Shown piece by piece: positions 24,855 to 32,374 of a stretch of 64,000 nt of DNA. Under the pieces are notes generated by a model that was not told the origin of the DNA, did no database searches, and saw nothing but the letters and a program-made list of their open reading frames with translations. Location: NCBI RefSeq assembly GCF_900107835.1, contig NZ_FNRG01000001.1:248001-312000 (forward strand), read 5' to 3'. The translations under genes were made by a program, and so were the position numbers. The first letter of the stretch is position 1; each line of letters begins with the position of its first letter. This DNA is from Oribacterium sp. KHPX15 (lineage in GTDB: Bacteria > Bacillota > Clostridia > Lachnospirales > Lachnospiraceae).

Positions 24855-26678
24855 ATGAACGAACAACTTGAAAACCTTAGATCGGAAATGAAGAAAGCCG
24901 GTGTGGATGTATATCTGATCCCAACCGATGACTTTCATCAAAGTGAATATGTAGGAGACCACTTCCGTGCCATCCACTACCTCTCAGGCTTCACAGGTGA
25001 AGGAAATATGGTGGTAACAAAGGACAGCGCTGCCTTATTCACTGACGGAAGATATTTTATACAGGCAGAGAAGGAGATGGAGGGCAGAGACATTGAGCTA
25101 ATGAAGATGGGTCAGCCCGGAGTTCCCGCTCTTGATGATTATCTCCTTGAGAAAACCCCCGAGGGCGGTGTGCTGGGCTTTGACGGAAGATGCGTGGATT
25201 TCAAACATGGCGATTCACTTAAGAAAAAGCTTTTCGCAAAAAATGCTTCCCTCTCCACAGGAGCCGATCTGGTGGGTAATGTCTGGGCAGGAAGACCTGC
25301 TCTTGCCGCATCAAAGGTATGGATACTTGAAGAAAAATATACAGGAAAAAGTGCCGGTGAAAAGCTTAAGGATCTAAGAGAGTGCATGAAGGAGCATGGT
25401 GCCGATCTCCATATAATCACAAGCCTCGATGACATAGCGTGGCTCCTTAACCTGAGAGCTGATGATATCCCCTGCAATCCGGTATTCCTTTCTTACATTA
25501 TCGTTTATATGGACAATGCTGTCCTTTATGCAAACAAAGCTGACTTTGATGATACTGTAATCAGATATCTTTCAGAGATCAATGTGAGTCTCAAGGACTA
25601 TGACAGCTTCTATGAGGATGTAAAGACTCTCAGAGACATGACCGTTCTTCTCGAGAAAGGAAAAACCAATTTCGAGACCATTTCGGATCTTCACGACAGC
25701 ATAAAGATCGCAGAGGAAATGCTGCCTACCTCAAAATGGAAAGCCTGCAAAAATCCGACTGAGATTGAAAATATGAAGAAGGCCCACATCAAGGATGGCG
25801 TGGCTATCACAAAGTATCTTTACTTTATGAAGCATGCCTTTGATGAGTCCGGTGCCCTTACAGAGGATACCCGTGAGATTCTCGGATCCGACGAACTCAA
25901 TGAGTGGAACAGCGCACTGGTGCTTGAAAACTTTCGTAAAGAACAGGAGGGCTATATCGAGCCAAGCTTCACCACCATTTCAGCCTATGGTCCCAATGCT
26001 GCCCTCCCTCATTATGCGCCAACCGAAACAAACTTTTCTAAGGTTGAACCAAAGGGACTTTATCTCGTTGATTCCGGCGGACAGTACTATGAAGGAACCA
26101 CAGATATTACGAGAACCATAGCCATGGGTCCTTTGACGGATGAGGAGCGGAAACATTATACCATGGTGCTTATGGCGCATCTGAGACTCGGTGATGTGAA
26201 ATTCCTTGAAGGTTCTTCGGGAATAACATTGGACCTTGCCGCAAGAGAGGTATTCTGGAAGGAAGGTCTCAACTATAACCACGGAACAGGTCACGGAGTG
26301 GGTTTCTGCCTTAACGTCCACGAAAGACCAAACGCCATCCGCTACCGCAAGGCTCCGGGAAGAATGGAGGATGTGGCACTCTCAGAGGGAAACATCACTT
26401 CCGATGAACCGGGACTTTACATCGAGGGAAGTCACGGAATAAGAACAGAAAATCTTACCATGGTAGAAAAATGGAAAACCACGGAGTTCGGTAATTTCTT
26501 TAAGTTCAGTTTTATCACCATGGCGCCATATGACCTTGAAGCCATAGATTTTTCCATGATGGAAAAGCACGATATCGAGCTGCTTAATGACTACCACAGA
26601 ACAGTATATGAAAAGCTTTCGCCTTATTTCGAAGGCAAAGAGCTTAAGTGGCTTAAAGAAGCGACCAGAGAAATCTGA
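24855..26678 (+). CDS. Aminopeptidase P family protein (M24B)
   Basis: 607-aa three-domain enzyme: two creatinase-like N-terminal domains and a C-terminal pita-bread domain. Releases N-terminal residues next to proline. The dimetal ligands are visible: Asp in LVDSGGQYYEG and TDITRT, His in GTGHGVGFCLNVHE, Glu in ITSDEPGLYIEG and IRTENL. Cytosolic (no signal). Matches the long eukaryote-like APP class; peptide turnover in an amino-acid fermenting cell is a plausible role. Confidence 0.93.
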   Translation: MNEQLENLRSEMKKAGVDVYLIPTDDFHQSEYVGDHFRAIHYLSGFTGEGNMVVTKDSAALFTDGRYFIQAEKEMEGRDIELMKMGQPGVPALDDYLLEKTPEGGVLGFDGRCVDFKHGDSLKKKLFAKNASLSTGADLVGNVWAGRPALAASKVWILEEKYTGKSAGEKLKDLRECMKEHGADLHIITSLDDIAWLLNLRADDIPCNPVFLSYIIVYMDNAVLYANKADFDDTVIRYLSEINVSLKDYDSFYEDVKTLRDMTVLLEKGKTNFETISDLHDSIKIAEEMLPTSKWKACKNPTEIENMKKAHIKDGVAITKYLYFMKHAFDESGALTEDTREILGSDELNEWNSALVLENFRKEQEGYIEPSFTTISAYGPNAALPHYAPTETNFSKVEPKGLYLVDSGGQYYEGTTDITRTIAMGPLTDEERKHYTMVLMAHLRLGDVKFLEGSSGITLDLAAREVFWKEGLNYNHGTGHGVGFCLNVHERPNAIRYRKAPGRMEDVALSEGNITSDEPGLYIEGSHGIRTENLTMVEKWKTTEFGNFFKFSFITMAPYDLEAIDFSMMEKHDIELLNDYHRTVYEKLSPYFEGKELKWLKEATREI

Positions 26679-26828
26679 AATAAATGGGTCTGCCCGGTTG
26701 TCATAAAATATGACTGACATGATACCCGACTCATTGATCATGGAGCTTCTCTGAATGATGATTTTTAAATATATGTAGGTATTAATGCTGTTGAGTATAA
26801 CTATGGATTTGTGAGGAAATAAAACAAT

Positions 26829-28067
26829 ATGGAAAAAGAATCATTATACTATCAGATTCCTTATGTGAAGGAGTTTGATGCAAAGGTTTTGTCCTGCGTA
26901 AAAAGTGAAGATAAATATCTGGTTGAACTGGACGCCCATGGTTTCTATCCTGAAGGCGGAGGTCAGCCTGCAGATAAAGGCGCCATAGGAGATGCAGTTC
27001 TGTCGGATGTTCAGGAAGTTACACTAAAGGATCCGTCCACCGGCGAAAAGCTCAAAGACGACAGAGGAAACATTAAAGTAAAAATAATCCATACCGTTGA
27101 CAGACCCCTGACAGAAGGTGAGACCTTTCACTGCGTCATCGACTGGGAAAACCGTATGAGAAATTCCCGTAACCATAGCGGTGAACACATCGTTTCGGGT
27201 CTTGTTCATAAGCATTTCGGCTACAACAATGTAGGTTTCCATATGAGCGATGTCATGACCATCGATTTCGACGGCCCTCTCACTTTTAAACAGCTTATGG
27301 AGATTGAAAAGGAGGCCAATGCCGTTGTCCTTTCAAATGTGCCTGTGAATACACTTTGGCCAACACCTGAGGAGCTTGAAAAAACAGATTTTCGTTCCAA
27401 AAAGGAACTTAAAGGAGACGTAAGACTTGTGGATCTGGGCGGTGCCGACCTTTGCGCCTGCTGTGGTACTCACGTCATGACCACCGGTGAAATAGGACCT
27501 ATCAAGATCCTCTCCGTCCTTGGTCACAAGGGTGGCGTCCGGGTAGAGCTCTTTTGTGGAAACGACGCCCTGTCAGATTACAGAAAAAAACATGAGCAGC
27601 TCCTTCAGATGTCCCACATGCTTTCCGTATCCATAGATGAACTTGTGGAAGGCGTACAGATGGTTCTGGATCAGAGCCGCCAAAAGGACTGGCGAATCGG
27701 AGCCATCAATCAGAGATACTACGAAATGAAAGCAGAAACCCTGAAGGATTTTGACGGTGTTCTCACGGATATAGAAGACGGCATGAACAATGTCGAGCTC
27801 CGGAAATGCTGCGATCATTTCATGAAGCATACTGCATCCAAAGTTGTAGGTGTCTTCGGAAGAAAAGACGATTCCATAGACGCTCAGGATGACAATTGCC
27901 AATGGAATTATGTCATAGGCTCAGCAACCGTAGACGTCAGAAGCAAAGCCAAAGATTTCAACGCACTTACAAACGGCCGCGGCGGCGGACAAAAAGAAAT
28001 GATCCAGGGCAGCGCCACCTGTTCTGAATCTATCCTTCATAAATCGATGGAAGAATTGTTTTCTTGA
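26829..28067 (+). CDS. AlaX-like alanyl-tRNA editing protein with DHHA1 domain
   Basis: 412 aa. N-terminal second additional domain of AlaRS: GFYPEGGGQPADKG, the zinc motifs HSGEHI and CCGTHV, then a helical linker and a C-terminal DHHA1 domain ending in Gly-rich NGRGGGQKEMIQG. It lacks the AlaRS catalytic core, so it is a free-standing (AlaX-L) trans-editor that hydrolyses mischarged tRNA-Ala (Ser or Gly). Monocistronic; palindrome A3 follows. Confidence 0.9.
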   Translation: MEKESLYYQIPYVKEFDAKVLSCVKSEDKYLVELDAHGFYPEGGGQPADKGAIGDAVLSDVQEVTLKDPSTGEKLKDDRGNIKVKIIHTVDRPLTEGETFHCVIDWENRMRNSRNHSGEHIVSGLVHKHFGYNNVGFHMSDVMTIDFDGPLTFKQLMEIEKEANAVVLSNVPVNTLWPTPEELEKTDFRSKKELKGDVRLVDLGGADLCACCGTHVMTTGEIGPIKILSVLGHKGGVRVELFCGNDALSDYRKKHEQLLQMSHMLSVSIDELVEGVQMVLDQSRQKDWRIGAINQRYYEMKAETLKDFDGVLTDIEDGMNNVELRKCCDHFMKHTASKVVGVFGRKDDSIDAQDDNCQWNYVIGSATVDVRSKAKDFNALTNGRGGGQKEMIQGSATCSESILHKSMEELFS

Positions 28068-28092
28068 TAATTCGGTCAAGAATAAACAGGCA

Positions 28093-28314
28093 GGAGCCAG
28101 AGGTCATCCATTTAAACCCGTAAAGCTGAGTCGTGAGAAATCAAAATCTGACCCCTTAGAACCACTTGGTCCCATTTTCCTTAGCACCCTCGCCAAGTCA
28201 GATTTTTCATAAAGAAAATATCTGACATTGGCGAGGGCCTAGTGGTTCTTAGGGGTCAGATTTTAGATTTCTCCGACGAAGCGCCTCGGGTTTAAATGGA
28301 TGACCTCTGGCTCC
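28093..28314. repeat. Palindromic element family A, copy A3 (222 bp)
   Basis: Perfect 28-nt terminal arms (28093-28120 and 28287-28314) starting GGAGCCAGAGGTCATCC. Inside, CCCCTTAGAACCACT/AGTGGTTCTTAGGGG and core CCTCGCCAA/TTGGCGAGG with GTCAGAT/ATCTGAC. Where its arms differ from A1 the opposite arm carries the matching change, so pairing is kept. Between the AlaX-like gene and ddh. Confidence 0.9.
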
Positions 28315-28383
28315 GTACCAATTATTCCCGCCGGTAATACACACTTCACAAATTTTTCATATATCTGCAACGCTCTCACTCTA

Positions 28384-28411
28384 TTGCGATGCGATTTCAG
28401 TGTGTTATAAT
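28384..28411 (+). promoter_or_regulatory. Promoter of ddh
   Basis: TTGCGA, 16-bp spacer, TATAAT. Confidence 0.7.
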
Positions 28412-28463
28412 ATCTCCGTATTTTGTAACGTATTGTTATAGTTTCACTCAATAGGAGATAATT

Positions 28464-29447
28464 ATGATCAGAATAGGTTTACTTGGATACGGAAATCTTT
28501 CACGTGGAATTGAAAGCGCAATAAAGCGCAATGAGGATGAAGAGCTTGTGGCAGTTTTTACAAGACGTGACCCATCCACTGTAAAAATCAATACACCCGG
28601 TGTTAAGGTAGACACCGTTGACAATGTTTTAAATTATAAAGATGAGATCGATGTACTCATGATCTGCGGAGGTTCAGCAACCGATCTTCCTAAGCAGACA
28701 CCGGAATATGCAAAGTATTTCAATGTCATCGACAGCTTTGATACACACCCGAAGGTTCCCCAGCATTTTGCTGCTGTTGACGAAGCTGCTAAAAAGGCAG
28801 GAAAGCTTGCTATGATTTCCTGCGGATGGGATCCGGGAATGTTCTCGATCGCAAGAATCTATGCGGAGTCAATACTTCCGGAAGGTAAGCATTATACTTT
28901 CTGGGGCAAGGGCGTTTCCCAGGGACACAGTGATGCAGCACGCCGCGTAGAAGGTGTTAAGGATGCAAGATCCTACACGCTTCCTGTAGAAGATGCCATG
29001 AATGCTGTAAGAAACGGAGAGCATCCTACATTCACAGCGAGACAGATGCATAAGAGAGAAGTATTTGTAGTTCTTGAAGAGGGTGCAGATAAGGCAAAGG
29101 TAGAAGAGACAATTAAGACCATGCCGGATTACTATGCAGATTATGACGTTACCATCCACTTCATCTCAGAGGATGAAATGAAGAAAAATCATGCAGAGCT
29201 TCCTCACGGCGGATTTGTTATGAGATCAGGTGTGACAGGTGATGAGGGTCAGCACCACGAGTTCATCGAGTACAGTTTGAAGCTTGATTCAAACCCTGAG
29301 TTCACAGGTTCTGTACTTGCAGCTTATGCAAGAGCTGTTGACCGTATGGCAAAGAAGGGTGAGACAGGCTGTATCACAGTATTTGATGTTGCTCCTGCTT
29401 ATCTCAATCCAAAGACACCTGAAGAGCAGAGACATACCTTGCTCTGA
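28464..29447 (+). CDS. ddh: Meso-diaminopimelate dehydrogenase
   Basis: 327 aa. NADPH-dependent single-step conversion of tetrahydrodipicolinate to meso-DAP for lysine and peptidoglycan. N-terminal IGLLGYGNLSRGIE, TRRDPS, and the family SCGWDPGMFSIAR and GKGVSQGHSDAARRV, which contact DAP. RBS AGGAGATAATT. Coexists with dapF in this window, implying two routes to meso-DAP. Confidence 0.95.
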   Translation: MIRIGLLGYGNLSRGIESAIKRNEDEELVAVFTRRDPSTVKINTPGVKVDTVDNVLNYKDEIDVLMICGGSATDLPKQTPEYAKYFNVIDSFDTHPKVPQHFAAVDEAAKKAGKLAMISCGWDPGMFSIARIYAESILPEGKHYTFWGKGVSQGHSDAARRVEGVKDARSYTLPVEDAMNAVRNGEHPTFTARQMHKREVFVVLEEGADKAKVEETIKTMPDYYADYDVTIHFISEDEMKKNHAELPHGGFVMRSGVTGDEGQHHEFIEYSLKLDSNPEFTGSVLAAYARAVDRMAKKGETGCITVFDVAPAYLNPKTPEEQRHTLL

Positions 29448-29455
29448 TGAGTTTT

Positions 29456-29514
29456 AGTGTGAAAAATATTTTTCGTCACTAATTGTGCCACCGGTTAAAA
29501 GCGGTGGAATGGAG
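29456..29514 (+). promoter_or_regulatory. Structured leader motif D, copy 1
   Basis: AGTG..GAAAAA/TTTTTC..CACT stem, TTGTG, then CCACCG-(8 nt)-CGGTGG, AATGGAG (Shine-Dalgarno GGAG) 6 nt before ATG. Same layout and spacing as copies at 30656-30716 and 31640-31698. Confidence 0.65.
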
Positions 29515-29520
29515 ATTTAT

Positions 29521-30639
29521 ATGAAATATACAAGAAAAATGTTTTTGATATCTGCCGCTTTAACAGCGGCAGTTTCACTATCTCAGGCTCCTTTGAGTCT
29601 GGCTGAAGAAGCTGCAGGTCCATCAGTTTCTTATAACACTGAAACAACCGATACATCTTCATCCTCAGCTTCAAATGGATCCGAGACAGCTTCCGGAAGT
29701 GATTCTGTTCAGGCCGCCCTGGAAATTATGAATGAGTCTCAGAGGGCTGCATATTACAAGACTGTTGCTGATTTTTATACAAGTAATGGTTTGGATATAC
29801 CTGCTGATATTAAGGCAGGACTTGAGCAGTACAGCAGTTTCCTTTCGGATCAGAATACAGCATCGGAAGGAACAGGATCAACGACAGAGACATTTGCATC
29901 ATCCGCCGGAACCGGAGCTTCTGCCTCTGTAAATGGCACTTCTGTTGTCTGTAAAACTGACGAGAAAGGTTCTACTCTTTTATATAAGGCAGATCCTGCA
30001 ACCGGAGAAGCTGCTGAACTGTATAACGGATGGTATGAAGACTCTGCAGGAGAGAAATACTATTATGAGAAGGGCAAGCTTACTGTTGGCTGGATCATAG
30101 ATGACGGAAAGTTTTATTATTTCGATCCATCTACCTGCACTCTTACAAAATCTTCCTACGTTGGCAATTTTTATGTCGGCGAGGATGGTGCGGCACTCAT
30201 GGATACAGTTACTCCCGACGGTACAAAGCTCGCTTATAACGGTTCTGTATACAAATCAAAGGAACCTGCGGAAAAACTTAATGACCTGACATATATTTAC
30301 AGGAATTATCTTGTGGAATATCCTGACCTTTATGCCGAGTTTTCCGAAAGATCTTCAGGCAGTTACCAGATCATGCCGGAAAAGGAGAATGGTTTTTCCT
30401 GGTATACTTACGCCAGCATGAAACTATACAAGCGTAATGCAAACGGCTCTCTTGGAGAAAGAGTATATGTAGGTGACGGCTGCCTCAGAACAGATGCGGT
30501 GATAGAGGTTGTAGAGTCAGACGGAAGTATCAGTACTATAAGGCCGTCAGATCTCATTGGATCCGGTCATGAGGTATGGCAGGCAGACCATATCCATATT
30601 GATCCTGCCGGATTCATTACCTATACTGTCGCAAAATAA
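29521..30639 (+). CDS. Secreted protein with cell-wall/glucan-binding-type repeats
   Basis: 372 aa. Sec signal peptide (about 1-29: KYTRK, hydrophobic core, SLA-EE), a Ser/Thr/Gly-rich linker with one helical segment, and aromatic repeats around residues 175-245 (YNGWYEDSAGEKYYYEKGKL, VGWIIDDGKFYYFD) that resemble choline/glucan-binding repeats. The C-terminal 120 residues match no family I recognise. Likely exported and held at the wall or surface polymers. ATG 29521 follows GGAG of the shared leader. No catalytic motif seen. Confidence 0.7.
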   Translation: MKYTRKMFLISAALTAAVSLSQAPLSLAEEAAGPSVSYNTETTDTSSSSASNGSETASGSDSVQAALEIMNESQRAAYYKTVADFYTSNGLDIPADIKAGLEQYSSFLSDQNTASEGTGSTTETFASSAGTGASASVNGTSVVCKTDEKGSTLLYKADPATGEAAELYNGWYEDSAGEKYYYEKGKLTVGWIIDDGKFYYFDPSTCTLTKSSYVGNFYVGEDGAALMDTVTPDGTKLAYNGSVYKSKEPAEKLNDLTYIYRNYLVEYPDLYAEFSERSSGSYQIMPEKENGFSWYTYASMKLYKRNANGSLGERVYVGDGCLRTDAVIEVVESDGSISTIRPSDLIGSGHEVWQADHIHIDPAGFITYTVAK

Positions 30640-30655
30640 TATGTTCCAAGAGGAG

Positions 30656-30716
30656 ATAGTGAAATAATTACTTTTTATCACTATTTGTGCTGCTGACCAA
30701 AGGCAGCGGAATGGAG
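30656..30716 (+). promoter_or_regulatory. Structured leader motif D, copy 2
   Basis: ATAGTGA/TCACTAT stem, TTGTG, then CTGCTG-(8 nt)-CAGCGG, AATGGAG. Stem bases differ from copy 1 but remain paired. Confidence 0.65.
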
Positions 30717-30722
30717 ATTAAA

Positions 30723-31631
30723 ATGACATTACAGCAGTTAAAGCAGGTGATCGCTGTTGCTGACTGCGGTTCCATGAATGAAGCCGCAAAGCATCTTTTC
30801 ATTACTCAGCCGTCACTTTCCGCCGCCATAAAAGAGCTCGAAAAAGAAATCGGTCTCGACATTTTTCTCCGGTCTAATCGTGGAATAGTCATCACTGCGG
30901 AAGGTGAGGAATTCCTTGGGTACGCGAGACAGATCGTTGAGCAGTACCAGCTCATGGAAGATAAGTATGTTAATGCAGGCACCCGGAAAAAGAAGTTTGC
31001 CGTATCAATGCAACACTATACCTTTGCTGTAGAAGCTTTCATACAGCTTGCAAGGGAATTTGGCATGGATACTTATGAGTTCGCAGTCAAGGAAACCAAG
31101 ACCATCGAAGTTATAAATGATGTAAAGAACCAGACTTCGGAGGTCGGGGTCATTTACATGAATGATTTCAACAATAAGGTCATCGGTAAGATTCTGAGAG
31201 AAGATTCCCTGGAGTTTATACCTCTTTTTGACTGTGACATTTATGTATTTATGAGCAAGCAGAATCCTATGGCAAAAAAGAAGCTTATTACGCTTGAGGA
31301 TCTGAAAAATTATCCATGTCTCAGTTTCTATCAGGGAGAGCATAACTCCTTCTATTTTGCAGAGGAGGTTCTAAGCACCTATGACTATAAGCAGATCATA
31401 AAATGTGATGACAGAGCTACAGCACTGAATCTTATGGTAGGACTTAATGGTTATACAATGTGCTCCGGCATCATCTGTCAGGAACTGAACGGGGATGAGT
31501 ACACCACTGTAAAGCTTGATACCACTGAAAAAATGACGATAGGATACATCAAGAAGAAAAAGATCCCTTTAAGTGAACTCGGAGAGCGTTATGTGGCAGA
31601 ATTGAAAAAATATTCAAAGCAGCAGCTCTGA
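30723..31631 (+). CDS. LysR-family transcriptional regulator
   Basis: 302 aa. N-terminal winged HTH (TLQQLKQVIAVADCGSMNEA, FITQPSLSAAIKELEKEIG, FLRSNRGI), linker helix, and a substrate-binding-like effector domain from about residue 90. Effector unknown; family LysR proteins usually autorepress and activate a neighbour. ATG 30723 follows the motif D leader. Not divergent from a target, unlike most LysR genes. Confidence 0.92.
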   Translation: MTLQQLKQVIAVADCGSMNEAAKHLFITQPSLSAAIKELEKEIGLDIFLRSNRGIVITAEGEEFLGYARQIVEQYQLMEDKYVNAGTRKKKFAVSMQHYTFAVEAFIQLAREFGMDTYEFAVKETKTIEVINDVKNQTSEVGVIYMNDFNNKVIGKILREDSLEFIPLFDCDIYVFMSKQNPMAKKKLITLEDLKNYPCLSFYQGEHNSFYFAEEVLSTYDYKQIIKCDDRATALNLMVGLNGYTMCSGIICQELNGDEYTTVKLDTTEKMTIGYIKKKKIPLSELGERYVAELKKYSKQQL

Positions 31632-31639
31632 TATATTTG

Positions 31640-31698
31640 GCTGATAATAATACTTTTCATCACTATTTATGCCGTCGGCTGAAGACGGTGGAATGGAG
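31640..31698 (+). promoter_or_regulatory. Structured leader motif D, copy 3
   Basis: TTTTCATCACTATTTATG then CCGTCG-(8 nt)-CGGTGG (two wobbles; or CCGTC/GACGG), AATGGAG, 6 nt, ATG. The first stem is weak in this copy. Confidence 0.6.
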
Positions 31699-31704
31699 AA
31701 TGAT

Positions 31705-32124
31705 ATGGAAAATAATAATAACATTTTGATCATTGCTTTGGTGGTGGCAGCTGTTATTGCTGTCATAATTGCCTACAATGTATATAAAAACATTAAACGT
31801 AAAAATGCAGATAAGCTTTCCATGAAGATAGCAGAGGATGAAAAGCTGCATATAACCTTGGATAACAAGGCCGATATGTCAGAAGTTGCGAGGATCATTC
31901 TTGAGGGTCTCGGTGGCAGCGAAAATGTACGTGAAGTCGACCATGACGGCGGAAGACTAAAGGTACAGATAAATGAGTATGGTGCCGTGGACGAGAAGAA
32001 GATCAGATCCGCTAAAGTGGGAGGAGTTCTCCGCCCCAGTAAGACAGCTGTACATATCATCATAGGTTCCGCAGCGGAATCTCTGGAAAATGAACTTAAA
32101 AAACATGTTACCCCGGTAGCATGA
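31705..32124 (+). CDS. Membrane-anchored PTS EIIB-like protein lacking the phospho-Cys
   Basis: 139 aa: one N-terminal membrane helix (about residues 7-28), a basic stop-transfer KNIKRKN, then a domain resembling the glucose-type EIIB: ILEGLGGSENVREVDHDGG, RLKVQINEYGAVDEKKI, GGVLRPSKTAVHIIIG. In EIIB the site before RLKV is CITRLRV with the phosphorylated Cys; here it is DGGRLKV, so phosphotransfer is not possible in the normal way. A structural or regulatory role is inferred. Third gene with the motif D leader; terminator follows. Confidence 0.65.
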   Translation: MENNNNILIIALVVAAVIAVIIAYNVYKNIKRKNADKLSMKIAEDEKLHITLDNKADMSEVARIILEGLGGSENVREVDHDGGRLKVQINEYGAVDEKKIRSAKVGGVLRPSKTAVHIIIGSAAESLENELKKHVTPVA

Positions 32125-32131
32125 CAAATTG

Positions 32132-32165
32132 GCCGATGTTCCGTTTAGGAACATCGGCTGTTTTA
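32132..32165 (+). terminator. Terminator after the EIIB-like gene
   Basis: GCCGATGTTCC / GGAACATCGGC stem, loop GTTTA, then TGTTTTAT. Confidence 0.85.
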
Positions 32166-32226
32166 TATCATCCATAAAATTTGGTTATACCTGCCTCTTA
32201 TGCAAAGCTTTTAACCCCACCCTTGC

Positions 32227-32255
32227 TTGATTTTGTAAGGTGAGTCCGATATAAT
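32227..32255 (+). promoter_or_regulatory. Promoter of ileS
   Basis: TTGATT, 17-bp spacer, TATAAT. The leader of about 110 nt has a TTTTCAA/TTGAAAA hairpin but no T-box core (GGTGGNACCGCG) or terminator. Confidence 0.7.
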
Positions 32256-32374
32256 TAGTACGCTAAAGGCCGAAGTATACCCATTTTTCAAAACATTGAA
32301 AAATCACGGTTCCAAACAGCAAAGGATGCTGCGAAAATTCGGTTTAATATATGATTTAAGGAGATAAGGCGCTG

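Noticed and set aside
3113-28314. Family A repeats as CRISPR or phage attachment sites
   Set aside because: Copies are far apart, palindromic over their whole length, with no spacers, cas genes or integrase in the window.
32256-32374. T-box riboswitch upstream of ileS
   Set aside because: No GGTGGNACCGCG-type core, no specifier-loop arm and no terminator.
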